NCBI GenBank assembly: GCA_028274465.1
Contig: CM051457.1
Coordinates: 69,910,496-69,974,495 of the forward strand
Reading direction: 5' to 3'
Source: Plantago ovata
Taxonomy: Eukaryota; Streptophyta; Magnoliopsida; Lamiales; Plantaginaceae
DNA: 64,000 bases
Shown here: positions 1 through 11,540 of the stretch, piece after piece
How the letters are laid out: each line of letters opens with the position of its first letter
How positions within the stretch are numbered: the stretch's first letter is position 1
The notes under the pieces: model-generated
Seen by the model: the letters and a program-made list of their open reading frames with translations, nothing else
What the model was told of the DNA's origin: nothing
The model's database searches: none
Made by a program: the position numbers and the translations under genes

Positions 1-1349
1 CAGCATACATGCATAGACTTGAGGCAAGATCGAACAGGTGACTCACATGACTTCAAATTAGTTATTTCAAACACCAGACACAAATAATTAATATGCATCA
101 ATTTAACAGTCTCAACTATAGCACGTACATGCCCAAAATTAACTAGTTTAGGAACATCAAATTAAATTTTATAAACAACTTACAGTACGGAAAATTAGTT
201 TAGTAACAAGGAAAATTAGAGGCTGCTGGAATTCAATTAATTAAGTCATGCATGGATGGATCAAAGTAGTAATATCACTTAGAGTGAGAACAGGCCTGGA
301 CAAGAAGCTACCAAAATCACAAACAGAATAGCAAGACCAGAATAAAACAAAAACGCAGTTAACACACTCCCGACTACCCCGTAAACCTGAATTTACTGAA
401 CCAAAAGGGAAATAGGAAACTCACCGAAAAGAAACGTTGATAGCTACTTAAAGAGCAGTGGCGATGAACGAGCTAGAACTGACCGAGCCTCCTTAGGGGT
501 TCGAATGACAGCAGATGAGTATCCAAGGCAGACACAACGAAACCCGCAACAAACAGAACGTAATAAGCCCCAATAATTCGAACAGACCGCAGTGAAAAAC
601 AACGTAACATTGATCAAAGAGAGTCCAGATTGGGAGAAGAAGGCTGTAATTTCTTTGTATGGAGAAGGCAGGAGCAGAAGAAGAAAAATGAATACTTCTG
701 CGAGGAGAAGGCTGTAATTTCTTTGTATGGAGAAGGCAGGAGCAGAAGAAGAAAAATGAATACTTCTGCGAGGTCAATATGATAGCATGAACGTGAGTTT
801 TGAGGTCCGAAGGATTTGTAAACGGTTGGAGAGTTGTTCCGATACGCACGACTTGAGAGGACTCGGTAAAACTCAGAAATAAACACCTAAGTTTGTGAAA
901 CTCTTTTTTTTTAACTCTAAGCATCATCATAATATATGTAGTACGTAGGATGAGGTTCATTAACTTGCTAATTAAATAATTAGCACTAGATGAGAGAAAA
1001 AGTAATTATCAAGTAATTAAATCTAGATCAATGAAAAGAAATATTTTGACCGCATAAATTAGTTAACTGGAGTTATCTAAAAGGAGACGAGATCAAGGTC
1101 CAAAAGAATAAAATTAGGAGATTTAAAGAATATCGAGAATTAATGGATGGAACTTAAATAGAAGAAGAACATTTTAACACGAACGTAACATTCGAACAAG
1201 AATGAAACTAAGAGTAAATGGAAATATTCAAATTCAAATTAGTCCCTCATTGAAAGGTCGAGATCGAATAGGGACGGAGATGGAATCTAGTTGAACATGA
1301 TGTCCAAAAAATAGAGAAGAACAAGTATACAAAAATCTCTGGTTTTACA
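1..1349. other. Unassigned AT-rich sequence
   Basis: I see no convincing gene, LTR terminus, primer-binding site or transposase in this stretch. Minus-strand open frames at 493-960 and 614-886 are low-complexity, Phe/Ser-rich and largely created by a tandem duplication, so I do not call them genes. The right edge is set where similarity to the Copia pol copy at about 35.1 kb begins. It could be the degraded 5' part of that Copia fragment or older intergenic DNA. Confidence 0.4.
639..774. repeat. Tandem duplication, 68-bp period, two copies
   Basis: Two adjacent, essentially identical 68-bp units (about 639-706 and 707-774), recognisable by the word GGCTGTAATTTCTTTG at 642 and 710. This is consistent with a recent local slippage or duplication event. 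Confidence 0.9.
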
Positions 1350-3399
1350 CGTGAAGTTACGATGCATTACCATTTCGGGAGTTCTTTATGTCAAAAATCT
1401 TAAGTTTAACCTTTTCAGCATGAGTCAATTCGCTGATAAAGGATACTTCATCAAAATCAAAAGTGATGAATGTAAACTTATAGACTTTGAGACAAAGAAG
1501 GTTATTATGGTTGCTAGAAGATCAGGAGGTTTGTATACTGTAGATTGGTCTTCAGCAATCGTTGAAAAATGTCTTGTCTCAGATCATGATTGCCTTGCTG
1601 AAAAAGCATGGTTATGGCATAAACGAACAAGTCACCTAAACTTCAAGACGCTGAATAAGCTTTCTAAAAAGGCACTTGTAGTTGGATTACCTAAGGTTAC
1701 TTTCAAGAAGGATGGTGTTTGCAATGCATGTCAGCAAGGAAACCAACTACAAAACCTTTACAACTACAAAACCTTTACAACTCTTGCACATGGACTTGTT
1801 TGAATCTTCTTCAACAAGCTATGCTGGTAAGAAGTATGGTCTGGTGGTGGTAGATGACTATTCAAGATTCACTTGGGTAATATTTATCAAACACAAGTCT
1901 GAAACAAGGACTGAAATACCTAACTTGTTGAACAAGCTTGAAGTCATGAAAAATGACAAGGTAAAATTCATTAGAACAGACCATGGTACTGAGTTTGTAA
2001 ACAGTACATAACTGAGTATTGCACTTCCAAAGGCATACAACATCAGTTATCCTCAGTAAGGACACCACAACAAAATGGTGTTGCTGAAAGGAAGAATCGT
2101 ACCCTTAAGGAAGCAGCCAGAACAATGCTTGCTGACACTGAAATAAGTGAAGCTTATTGGGTTGAAGTGATTAATACCGCCTGCTATACTCAAACTAGAT
2201 GTTTCATCACTAAGGATTACAACAAAACTCCCTATGAGTTATTTGTTGGAAGAACTCCTAACATCACCCGTCTAAGAGTATTTGGTTGCAAATGTTTTGT
2301 TCTTAAAAATGGTAGAGAATACTTAAGAACATTCCAACCAAAGGCAGATGAAGCGATATTTCTTGGTTACTCCTTGCATAGTAAAGCTTATAGAGTTTAC
2401 AACAAAAAGGCAAAAAAAAAATCGGAGATTCAGTGCATGTTGTATTCTATGAAAAGTCACAAGGAGTTCCTGCTGAAGAAGAAATATCAGATTGTATCAA
2501 GAAGTTACTCATACACGAGCAACGAACTGAATCTGATGCTAGGAAAGTCAAATCAATTGAACTAAATGATGATTCTGACAATGACTCTCCTCCCCCGAGT
2601 CATGACAAGATAAATATAGTTCATGACAAAGAATTTCCAGTAAAAGACGTGGTTGCTCCAGATGTTGCTGAAACTATGCAACTTCATGTGCCTGCTGACG
2701 AGTTACCTCAAACCAGCAATGCTGAACAAGCAGTTGCTGATGAACCAATCTCAGCAGAGACACAACAAAATACCAGTGTACTAAGCAAGTACATACTGAA
2801 GAGTCACATGCTGAAGAGCAAACTTATCCAGATCCAAAGAGCAGAAAACATGTTAATAAATGGATTAGAAATCATCCTTCTACGGATATGATTGGTGATA
2901 TTGACAAACGCCAAGTGACTAGATCCAAAGTATCTACTAATCAAGAACTTGCTGAAGAAGCAAATGTCATAGAAGTAGAAGCTTTGTTCTCTTGCTTTGT
3001 TTCAGAAATTGAACCCAATACCATAGAAGAAGCTTTAAAGCATTATGAATGGATTAAGGCAATGCAAGAAGAACTGGATCAATTTGAAAGGAACAAAATC
3101 TGGAAACTTGTACCCCTTGCTGAAGGAAAGAAAGCAATTGATACAAAGTGGGTGTTCAGAAACAAGCTGAGTGAGTCTGGAGAAGTAACAAGGAACAAAG
3201 CACGTTTAGTTGCTCAAGGTTACTGTCAGACTGAAGGATTGGACTATGATGAGTCTTATGCTCCAATTGCAAGATTGGATGCAATTAGGCTTTTCTTAGC
3301 CTTTGCTGCTCACAATGACTTCATTGTTTATCAAATGGATGTTAAAAGTGCATTCCTAAATGGTGAACTTGCTGAAGAAGTCTATCTAGAACAACCCCC
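1350..3399 (+). pseudogene. pol: SIRE-like Copia pol fragment (integrase to RT N-terminus)
   Basis: Fragment of a Ty1/Copia polyprotein, closely similar to the larger copy at 35.1-37.2 kb. Visible in order: the gag-pre-integrase His/Cys region (WHKRTSH then CNACQQG, about 1610-1740), integrase core (RTDHGTEFV near 1975, AERKNRTLKEAARTML near 2085-2130), an acidic linker (about 2440-2890) and the reverse transcriptase N-terminus ([10 protein letters not shown] near 3200, [17 protein letters not shown] near 3335). It stops before the catalytic YVDD box because a Tekay-type LTR begins at 3400. A 17-bp tandem duplication near 1746-1780, stops and frame changes make it non-functional. Assignment to the SIRE/Maximus group is inferred from the fuller copy. 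Confidence 0.9.
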
Positions 3400-3988
3400 T
3401 GTAATGTCCAATATTTTTTATATTTATTTATTTAATTATTTTTATTTAATTAATTAATTATCGAGTAATTTATTTATTTAGTAATTTAATTAATATTCTT
3501 CCCGCGTCGTAAAATTCGAATCGTTTTAGGGTGGACTAGTGTAAAATCTGAATTCAAGTCTTTCGGCCCAATTTCGTGGCCCAAAACCTGGCCCATTTCT
3601 TCATTTAACCCTAAACCTAAACCTAATACTTTTCCCACCTTTCCTCATTTCCTTCTCCTACGCCACTATCATCAAAAGAAAGAAAAAAAAACTAATCTCA
3701 TCTCTCTCTCTATCCTCACGGCCGACACCATCCTCACCCATCTCTTTGCCCCATCTCTCGATCTCTTTTCTTCATCCTTGCCCCTAATTAATCCCCATTA
3801 GCTTCACTAATCATCAATCATCATCACCAACGCATCACACCTTCATCATCAACCGACCGTTTTGCTCACCATCGGATCTCACCATCAACCGTGAGCAACC
3901 TGTGCTCGCCAATTTCCGCCCCCGTCTGTCCGGTTCGATCTAGTTCCGTCCCGGCTCCGATTCAGTTTTAAAATCCGATACCGTTAGA
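3400..3988 (+). repeat. 5' LTR of the Tekay-type element, internally deleted
   Basis: Starts TGTAATG and ends near CCGTTAGA just before the primer-binding site. It aligns with 6251 onward as far as GATTCAGTT, then jumps to the LTR tail (AAAATCCGATACCGTTA), which matches the tail of the 2.5-kb solo LTR at 58,476. About 1.9 kb of LTR is missing. The terminal CA appears mutated to GA. Confidence 0.8.
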
Positions 3989-3990
3989 GT

Positions 3991-4002
3991 TGGTATCAGA
4001 GC
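3991..4002 (+). promoter_or_regulatory. Primer-binding site, initiator tRNA-Met type
   Basis: TGGTATCAGAGC two bases after the LTR end is the classic plant retroelement primer-binding site, complementary to the 3' end of initiator tRNA-Met, where minus-strand DNA synthesis starts. Confidence 0.9.
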
Positions 4003-4818
4003 TTGAGTTCAAACTCAAGCTTGCTAGGATAGGATCTTTTGGTCTATGAGGTGTGTGTGAGGGTCCGAGTCGCTGGATATAGGTCGAGTGGTTATTGTTC
4101 TGTCTCTTACACTGTTTAATCTTCCGCACTAACTCTGAATCGCTTGTTTGTACGATGTTTGTCCTACTGTTCTGTTTTCCAAAACTGTCTTGCTGCTGAT
4201 TCTGTTAAACCTCCATAACAGGCTTACGATTGTCACTTTTGTTAGTTTTTTGTACGCCTATTGGTGGTTTATTTTTAAATGCTTGAGTATTTTGTTGAAA
4301 GTATGTGTATTTAGTAGGATGTTATTGATTGCATGCTTTAGACACTTAATTTTGCAATAGTGTTACTTAATATGGTTGATGTATGTTCTTGCTTCGTTGT
4401 CATACTGTGATTTATTGTTTAACCAAAGTCGATAAATCACTGACAGGCGGCCGACTGTTTATGTGATTTGTGCTGAGGTCAAATGACTGGTCACTTTGAG
4501 AGAGAACGCTTTAATTTAGCATGTTTAGTATTTATGATGCTCTGTTCCTGCAACATTTGCAAGTTTTACATGTGCTTCCTTGTTTATTACAATTTATGTC
4601 TGCCTTGTATGCTTGGTTAGACACCCTCGAGGTTTTTGCTATCTTTCTAATGACTCCCTAATTTGAATTTGACCTTAGCAAATTTGGTTATCTTTTACGC
4701 GTGTCTTGCTCGTTCACTAGGTTGACTTAAGATAGCGCCTTAGATTACGTTTACGCCTGAAGTTAGACACACTCAAGATTGTTAATTACGTTACTGACCT
4801 TAGACTAATTGCGATAGG
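4003..4818 (+). other. Untranslated leader of the Tekay-type element
   Basis: About 0.8 kb between primer-binding site and gag start. It has no supported coding frame; the short open frame at 4148-4360 is Leu/Phe-rich and not recognised. A long leader of this size is normal for the group. Confidence 0.6.
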
Positions 4819-5843
4819 ATGGCTCCAAGGAACAACACCCGCAACGGCAACACCAATGACAACGACAACAACAACAACAATGGCAACAACAACAATGCTG
4901 ACAATCCAGACCAAGTGGAGCGGATCATTGCAGCTCTGGGCAACTTCAGTGAGAGCATGCGCAATGTTGGGCCACCACCTGCTCAGCCAGCTTCGCCGCC
5001 ACCGCCACCGACTCAAACGATCGATCAAGCTGCTGAACGTTTCGCTCGTTTCCATCCCGACAGGTTCGGTGGGGCACCCAATGCCCGCAAAGCTGAGCTT
5101 TGGCTGGAGAGCATGGAGAATCTGTTCTCGATCTTACACTACCATGATGAAAGGAGGATTGAGCTCGCAGCTTTCCAGTTTGAAGGAGCAGCCAGAAATT
5201 GGTGGAGGATCGTAGATGCAAGGTGGAGACAAGAGGCAGTTGCCCGCACTTGGGAGAACTTCGAGAAGGAGTTCATGGATAAGTTCGTGCCTCGCCTAGT
5301 TCGCGAGAACAGGAGAGATGAGTTCCAAGACTTGGTGGAAGGAAGAATGAATGTCGCCGATTACGACTCCGAGTTCACTCGACTGCTGAAGTACGTGCTG
5401 CACTTTCAGAACGACGAGAGGGAGAAGGTTCTCCATTTTGTGAAGGGTCTGAACTCAAAGATCCGTTACAGCCTGTTCGGAACTGACATGCCCACCTACA
5501 TTAAGGCAGTGGAGTTAGCTGCTGAGGTAGAAAGTGGTCTGGGAGAACTCGAGAGCTTTGAACCCCAACGATCTTGAAAAAGGAGTTCTGATCACAGGAG
5601 TAGCAAGGATGGCAAGGGGCATCGGTCCCCATCCAAGTATTCTCGCCGCCCACAGGAAAGTCGATCTCGTCATGTGGCCGGAAGTACTGAACAACCATCT
5701 CGAAGAAATTGCAATTTCTGCGGAGGCACAACTCATGAGGAGAAGAACTTTTGGAGGAAGCAAGGTGTATGCCTGGCATGTGGAAGCAAGGAGCATAAGA
5801 TTAATGTTTGTCCGCGACGCAACTCCATGATGGAAGAAGGATG
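4819..5843 (+). pseudogene. gag: Tekay-type Gag with zinc knuckles, one internal stop
   Basis: Capsid/nucleocapsid precursor. Starts MAPRNNTRNG with an Asn-rich stretch encoded by AAC repeats, then the retrotransposon Gag domain (AERFARFHPDRFGG, ARNWWRIVDARWRQEA, EFMDKFVPRLVRENRRDEFQ, FVKGLNSKIRYSLFG). A TGA at 5575-5577 interrupts the frame, which then continues in phase into two Cys/His boxes. The second, CLACGSKEHKINVC, fits CX2CX4HX4C; in the first the last Cys is replaced by Phe. It is close to the minus-strand Gag at 62.6-63.5 kb. The frame ends at about 5843. A short in-phase stretch resembling the protease N-terminus (AKPIVYSMVG) follows, then coding similarity stops. Confidence 0.88.
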
Positions 5844-6235
5844 ATCTGGAGGCACCGCTTCAAGGAATCAAGGAAGTAGTGCGAAGGCCAAGCCAATAGT
5901 CTATAGCATGGTTGGACGTGAGGCTCCCTTGGGAAATGTAGAAAAAGGTACGCTTCATTAAGTTCTTCTAAGATTATGTTTTACTACTCTGCTACTTTTC
6001 GTTTACTAGGTTAGATACACTTGAAGTCTAAGTTGTCGACTGCTTATTGAAGACTTTTAGTTGTGACCGTTTGGTCGAAGAACTAAGTTTCGTTTCCTTT
6101 AGGTTAGTTTTGAATTTCTTTACTTTTGACTTACGAGTTTGTTCGTCCCATCCGGGGTTTGAAGTTTGAAGACTTTCGATTCTCCGCTACCGTTCGTCAG
6201 TTTTACGATAGTTAAGTTTTGAGGACGAAACTTCT
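5844..6235 (+). other. Residual protease start and 3' untranslated region, pol absent
   Basis: About 60 bases match the protease N-terminus of the minus-strand Tekay copy. The rest is non-coding and leads into the polypurine tract. The missing segment corresponds to protease, RT, RNase H, integrase and chromodomain. Confidence 0.7.
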
Positions 6236-6250
6236 TTTAAGGGGGTGAAG
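6236..6250 (+). promoter_or_regulatory. Polypurine tract
   Basis: TTTAAGGGGGTGAAG lies directly before the 3' LTR start. This is the expected plus-strand primer for reverse transcription. Confidence 0.85.
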
Positions 6251-7757
6251 TGTAATGCCCAGTATTTTTTATATTTATTTATTTAATTATTTTTATTTAA
6301 TTAATTAATTATCGAGTAATTTATTTATTTGGTAATTTATTAATTTTCTTCCCGCGCCATAAAATTCGAATCGTTTTAGGGTGGGCTAGTGTAAAATCTG
6401 AATTCAAGTCTTTCGGTCCAATTTTGTGGCCCAAAACCTGGCCCATGTCTTCATTTAACCCTAAACCCTAAACCTAATACTTTTCCCACCTTCCCTCATT
6501 TCCTTCTCCTATGCCACTATCATCAGAAGAAAGAAAAAAAAAACTAATCTCATCCCTCTCTCTATCCTCACGGCCGACACCATCCTCAACCATCTCTTTG
6601 CCCCATCTCTCAATCTCTTTTCTTCATCCTTGCCCCTAATTAATCCCCATTGGCATCACTAATCATCAATCATCATCACCAACGCATCACACCTTCATCA
6701 TCAACCGGCCGTTTTGCTCACCACCGGATCTCACCATCAACCGTGAGCAACCTGTGCTCGCCAATTTCCGCCCCCGTCTGTCCGGTTCGATCTAGTTCCG
6801 TCCCGGCTCCGATTCAGTTCTGTTCGTACTCTGGCCGTCCAGTCTCCGTGCCGTTTTGCTCTGTTTGTCGTTCTGCCTCGAGTCATCTCCGTCACGCGCC
6901 GCCAGTCTACCGGTTCGGACCTGCCTGTTTCAATCCCGGCTCGACTCCCTTCCGTCCATTCCCGGTAAGTATCCGTACGACTCTGGTTTCGTTTGATTGA
7001 AATCAAATCTTGATTTTGAGTTCGATTTTTTCCTTGATACGCAGTTGTATTCGGTTTAGCTCCGTTCGGTGCGTTGCTCTGATCTGCTCGCGACTCTCGC
7101 TCCGGCAGTGTTCGCACGCTTCTCGGTTCGATCTCCGTTTCAGTTTGTTTTCCGTTGTTGTTGACGTTCGAATTAATCTCAACTCGATCCGAAAGGTAGT
7201 GCTCTCGATCTCTGTTTCTTCTACCTTTTCGTTTTTTCTTTTTGGTTATTACGATTTTTGGACGATTTTAACCTTGATATATTCTGGATATTACCATATT
7301 ACCCCTGAATCGAACCTGGATTTGACAATTTTACCCCTGGACGTGTTCTGGACCTTTTTGCCCTTCCTTATTGGACTGATGATTTAGATTATTACCTCGA
7401 TTTTGAATCTGAATTGACCGTTATACCCTTGCAGTTGGACTGAATTTTGGATTGTTAATTGACTACGTTTTCGAATGGACTGTTTTACCCTTTTGTATTT
7501 CTGGACTATGTAGATTGTTTCACCTTGTTGACTGGTTTGACCATTGACCTAGCTTTCGCAAAATTATAGTTTGGCCCTTGAACTACTGCTTTGACTTTTA
7601 AAACCCTAGTTGACCTTGGAAATTACACAATTGCCCCTGTTGACTGTGACTTGACGTTTATACCCTTGAACAGAGTCTGGACCGTAAATAGTTAGTTGGA
7701 CCGCCGACTGAAGTTGACTTTTGCCCTTCCTATCTTGGGTTGTGAAACTGTGATAAG
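6251..7757 (+). repeat. 3' LTR of the Tekay-type element, truncated
   Basis: Starts TGTAATGCCC and matches the 5' LTR for about 560 bp, then continues with CT-rich U3 sequence lacking in the 5' copy. It breaks near 7757, about 1 kb short of the full 2.5-kb family length seen at 55979-58476, where reverse-oriented Athila-like pol begins. The open frames inside it (6650-7387) are LTR sequence, not genes. Confidence 0.8.
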
Positions 7758-7961
7758 CTTTTCGTATTTCAAACTAAATGACCTTCAAGTCCGTTTTCTT
7801 TAAGAGTTAGAAACGCATCCATGCATTCTTGTGTGAATTCAAATGGAACATCTTTTACAAGCAAATTACTCAAACACTTACCCACCTTAGAAAAATCTTT
7901 TATAAATCCTCTATGGAAACCTACATGCCCAAAAAAAGATTTCAATTCACGTACACAAGTT

Positions 7962-7977
7962 GGGGGGGGGGGGGGGG
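7962..7977. repeat. Homopolymer run of 16 G
   Basis: Lies where the homologous copies encode a Pro run (C-rich on the coding strand) in RT. It may be slippage expansion or an assembly error. Confidence 0.9.
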
Positions 7978-8723
7978 TTTCAATAATCTCCAATTTTCCT
8001 TTATCAACCTCTATCCCTCTTTTAGAAATAGCATGACCAAGCACAATGCCTTCCCTAACCATATAGTGACTCTTTTCCCAACTCAAAGTAAGATTACATT
8101 CAATACATCTTTTGAGAACACGGTCAAGTTTATCAAGACAATCATCAAATGATCACCATACACGGAAAAATCATCCATAAATACCTCAATAAACTCGTTT
8201 ACCATATCGGAAAAGACGGAGAGCATGCAACGTTGGAAGGTAGCTGGAGCATTGCAAAGTCCGAATGGCATCTTTCGGTATGCGAAGTGCCAAAGGGCAA
8301 GTCAACGTAGTCTTCACTTGTTCCTCGGGAGCAATGGGAATCTAATAGAAACCTGACAAACCATCTTAGAAACACTAGAATTCTCGCCCAGCAAGGCGGT
8401 TAAGCATATCATCAATAAAGGGCAAAGGAAGTTGGTCCTTCTTAGTAGCAGCATTTAATCTCCTATAATCTATACACATGCGCCATCCGGTCGTTTTCCT
8501 AACCGGCACTAATTCCCCCTTGTCATTAGCTTCTACCGTAATCCCAGACTTTGTTGGAACTACATGAACGAGGCTGACCCACTTGCCATCAGGTGCGGGG
8601 TAAATCATTTGAGCATCTAAGAGTTTAAGCACCTCTTTCTTCACTACTTCTTGCATAGTGAGATTTAACCTACGTTGGGGTTGCCTAACAGGTTTGACAT
8701 CCTCTTCTAAGGCTATTTTGTGG

Positions 8724-8728
8724 CTACA
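8724..8728. repeat. Left target-site duplication of Athila-1 (CTACA)
   Basis: Pairs with GTACA at 18785-18789 (one mismatch). Removing the insertion restores the uninterrupted pol sequence seen in the related copy near 27.1 kb. Confidence 0.85.
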
Positions 8729-10039
8729 TGATGAACGCGCTGGTGTCGTGTTCCAACGCGAATATCAAATAAATTTGTTATTGAGCCAAAGGCAATTAAT
8801 TCACAACTACAACGAAAACCGTAGTGTAGCAGTAGAATAACCTCGAGTGTCGTTCTCTAAGGACTATAACTGGCTTTATCTAATCTAATTTAGAATATAA
8901 AACAGCAGACGGTATAGCAAAGGGTTTTTCTAACAGATAATGGAGATTGGTGATAGTATGGTCCTTCAAAGCATAACGGGTTAATAATCATGCGTAAATT
9001 CCTCGGTTTTGCATGGAGATCTTTGATTAATAAATTGTCCTGTTGTAATTATCAAACACTACGAAGATATAGATTCTGATAGGTCAAACACTATTGTCCA
9101 ATTGTGTTCCGTAATTATTCAACACTACGAAGATATAGATTCTGAAATGTTAAAGACTATTGTCCAATTGTGTTCAATAATTAATCAACATACGAAGATA
9201 TAGATTCCGCTAGATCAAAGAAATAAAGCAATAACACGGAGTATAATGCGCGATATAGACATTAGCATAATTATCAACCCTTCACTAAGAATTCACATAC
9301 CACCACCAACGAGAAGTTTAGCTACTCATAGTTGTCATGCAATCAACAGAAATCATAGAAGAAAACATGTTGAAAGATATATAAAAATAAGTAGAAAAAC
9401 TGTAAGATACAATGTTACCGAAGGTTGTCAGTCTCCGAAGAATCGCGATCTTACAAGCTCCAAACTGCTATGAAAAAGTATCTCCTAAGCTATGAAACCC
9501 CAGAACAGGCTCTGGGAAGTTCCTACCTAAAACTACAGTGAAATGTGAGAGAATAGGTCTGGAAAAGTATGAAAAACTGAGCAACTATATAGGCTTCGAA
9601 TTTGTGTGGGGCGAAGGGCCCTACACACGGGGCGACTCGCCTGGTGTGGGGCGATTCGGCCCACGTCCCGGGCGATTCGCCCGGGAGTAAAATTTGGGAA
9701 ATTCCGCGTTTTCGACGCGTTTTTGGATTGCTTCCCCTTTTCGGACTCGGTTTCTGACTTCTAGTGGCCTTCTAACCTCCAGATTCGACCCCTAAACTCC
9801 AAATCCTATTCGGAAACCTTCAGATACTCCAAATAGGCTTCTGGAACATCAATTCCTTGTCAACTTCAATATAATTGCCCGGAAATCCTCGTTTTTCAAC
9901 CAAAACCTGTAAAATAAAAACTAAAGGGAAACGTGACACTATTCTAATAAAATGCACTAAAATATAGCTAAATTAACATAGAGGATAGCTAAAATAGGTG
10001 AAAAAGACTCAAATGAAAGTGTAAAATACACATTCATCA
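8729..10039 (-). repeat. 3' LTR of Athila-1
   Basis: Bounded by TGATGAACG at 8729 and CATTCATCA ending at 10039 on the plus strand. Contains the TATA motif (CTATATAGG near 9584-9592), the GC-palindrome array (about 9605-9686) and the U5 hairpin (8841-8862). Confidence 0.92.
8841..8862 (-). promoter_or_regulatory. U5 hairpin with CGACA loop (Athila-1)
   Basis: On the sense strand CCTTAGAG, loop AACGACA, CTCGAGG. The same structure is in the other Athila-like LTRs here (for example 43054-43075), and in changed form in the B LTR (58514-58534). Confidence 0.55.
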
Positions 10040-10831
10040 AACTCCCCAAACGGAACCTTTGCTTGTCCTCAAGCAACTAAGCTAGACTCTAATGCAAAAA
10101 ACAGTGCAACACATAAAATGGAGTCTCATGCCAAATAAAATGAACTAATCTACCGAATCTATCAAAAAACATATGAACAAGAACCATATAAATCAAAGCA
10201 TGAATATAGGTTGAAGAATACCTCGATTGACTCATACACATCCACATAAGCACTTATGTCAAGACAAGATAGTCTCTCGTAACATTCTCTACCTGGACCT
10301 AGTCAGTGATGACGTAATGAAGCATGCTAAGATACGAATGGTTGTCCCGTGCCTATGAAACTGAGGACTTACTGCTGTTCACCAAGTTTAAGACTTTCCC
10401 TCAGAGAGGTCGAACCAGTACTGGCTCTCATCAAACGAATGAGGGTTCCCTATGAAAGATAACACTCCCCTATTCTACCCATCTCTCAAGTAAAGTCTTA
10501 AACTATTCACCACTTCCTGAATGGCAGGACGAGGGTGGTCTAGAACAGATGACACTCAAAGATAAAAGACAAAAAATAGAAAATTACAACACGATTACGA
10601 ACATTACAAGAATTTGAAAATGAGACACAACACTTTGCTAAACTGCTATTTGGCTTTCTTTTTTGGACCCTTCTTTGCTTTTTTGGGGTCTTTTCTCCTT
10701 TTTTTCTTTTTTTTCTTTCCAATTTCTTTTTTTCTTTTTTCCTGGAATTTTTCTTCTTTTTTTTCCGATTGTTTTAGCCAGCAGTAGCACAACGAAAAGA
10801 GAAACAAAATGACTCACAAACGACTTCCCCA

Positions 10832-10853
10832 AACCTATTCGAAAGAATAGGTT
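10832..10853 (-). other. Twin-hairpin motif, LTR-proximal copy (Athila-1)
   Basis: Perfect 9-bp arms AACCTATTC and GAATAGGTT around the tetraloop TTTC on the sense strand. Sits 3' of a sister hairpin about 115 bases away. Confidence 0.8.
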
Positions 10854-10946
10854 GGAGTACAAAATTTGCGAGAAAGGAAAAATAAACTAACAATACGGAA
10901 ATAAATAACGAAAAACAAGTCTAATGATGGTGTAACCCCCTCCCCA

Positions 10947-10968
10947 AACCTATTCGGAAGAATAGGTT
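10947..10968 (-). other. Twin-hairpin motif, LTR-distal copy (Athila-1)
   Basis: Same perfect 9-bp arms with a changed tetraloop (TTCC on the sense strand). The stem is kept while the loop differs. Confidence 0.8.
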
Positions 10969-11540
10969 ATAAACAAAGGATCACACTACCTCCTTCCTAG
11001 GCATTTAGCAATCTCAAAGCATGGTGAACACTTGTTGCCTCTTAGGTACATAATTACTCGGGAAAACAACCATAAGACCCTAACATGCATCAGCCTATTA
11101 TAAAGGCCTTCGTGAACCGCAGTAGAGAAAACACAACTAAGTGATGTCGAGACTACCAAGCTTAACTAAGTGCAATACATAAATGTGGCAAGCCAAGGGA
11201 GAAAACCCTCAAACAAATTCATAGAGATGAAGCATATGATTAATGGCATAGTTAGTTGATCTACCCAATAAAAATGCTCAAAACATTCGGCAATAAACTC
11301 CATATAAAACATGCAAAACTATCCTAGGAAAGCAGTAAACGTGCAAATGCAAACCATTTCACAAGGTTTTCATAAGCAAGATAAGTATAGAGATAACCAG
11401 CGATAACCTCCTCCCCAAACCTGAACGTCGTCGCTCGTCCCGAACGTCGAAAGTGGATCCAAGGTGAGAACTAATGCTTGTAAGTGACCTATAATACTCA
11501 ATCAAACTCGTGAGAAAACAAAACAACAAAACACACTAAC

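Larger units (their letters stand above)
3400..7757 (+). mobile_element. Non-autonomous Tekay/Del-type Gypsy element retaining gag only
   Basis: Two LTR copies share a start (TGTAATG at 3400 and 6251). A primer-binding site for initiator tRNA-Met follows the first and a polypurine tract precedes the second. Between them lie gag with a zinc knuckle and only the first residues of protease. RT, RNase H, integrase and chromodomain are absent, so the element resembles the published TR-GAG class or a pol-deleted derivative. It interrupts the Copia fragment after codons for EQPP. The right end is cut near 7757, so no TSD can be checked. The boundary there is approximate. Confidence 0.8.
7797..8728 (-). 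pseudogene. pol: Athila-like pol fragment (RT), 3' half of element B-prime
   Basis: Minus-strand reverse transcriptase pieces in several frames: MQEVVKKEVLKLLDAQMIYP and MCIDYRRLNAATKKD (8656-8375), [15 protein letters not shown] and a VFMDDFS catalytic box (8271-8180), then SFFGHVGFHRGFIKDFSKV (near 7900). It is the direct continuation of 18785-19002, separated by the 10-kb Athila-1 insertion. Similarity to the plus-strand copy at 27.1-28.0 kb ends near 7797. Multiple frameshifts and a 16-G run show it is dead. Confidence 0.88.
10040..11540 (-). other. 3' non-coding region of Athila-1
   Basis: About 1.5 kb between the integrase end and the 3' LTR. Sense strand ends with the polypurine tract TTTGGGGAGTT (10040-10050). 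Contains the twin hairpins at 10832-10853 and 10947-10968 and, on the LTR side, a purine-rich tract (sense strand) at about 10655-10770. Lys-rich open frames over that tract are composition artefacts. Close counterparts exist at 47.6-49.0 kb and 53.4-54.7 kb. Confidence 0.85.

Noticed and set aside
493-960. 155-codon minus-strand open frame
   Set aside because: Low-complexity Phe/Ser sequence, partly created by the tandem duplication; no recognisable domain.
6650-7387. Ser/Arg-rich open frames on both strands
   Set aside because: They lie inside the U3 part of a Tekay LTR; composition follows CT-rich DNA.
10540-10862. Lys-rich minus-strand frames
   Set aside because: Produced by the purine-rich tract of the Athila 3' region; the same is true at 48217-48520 and 53746-54158.
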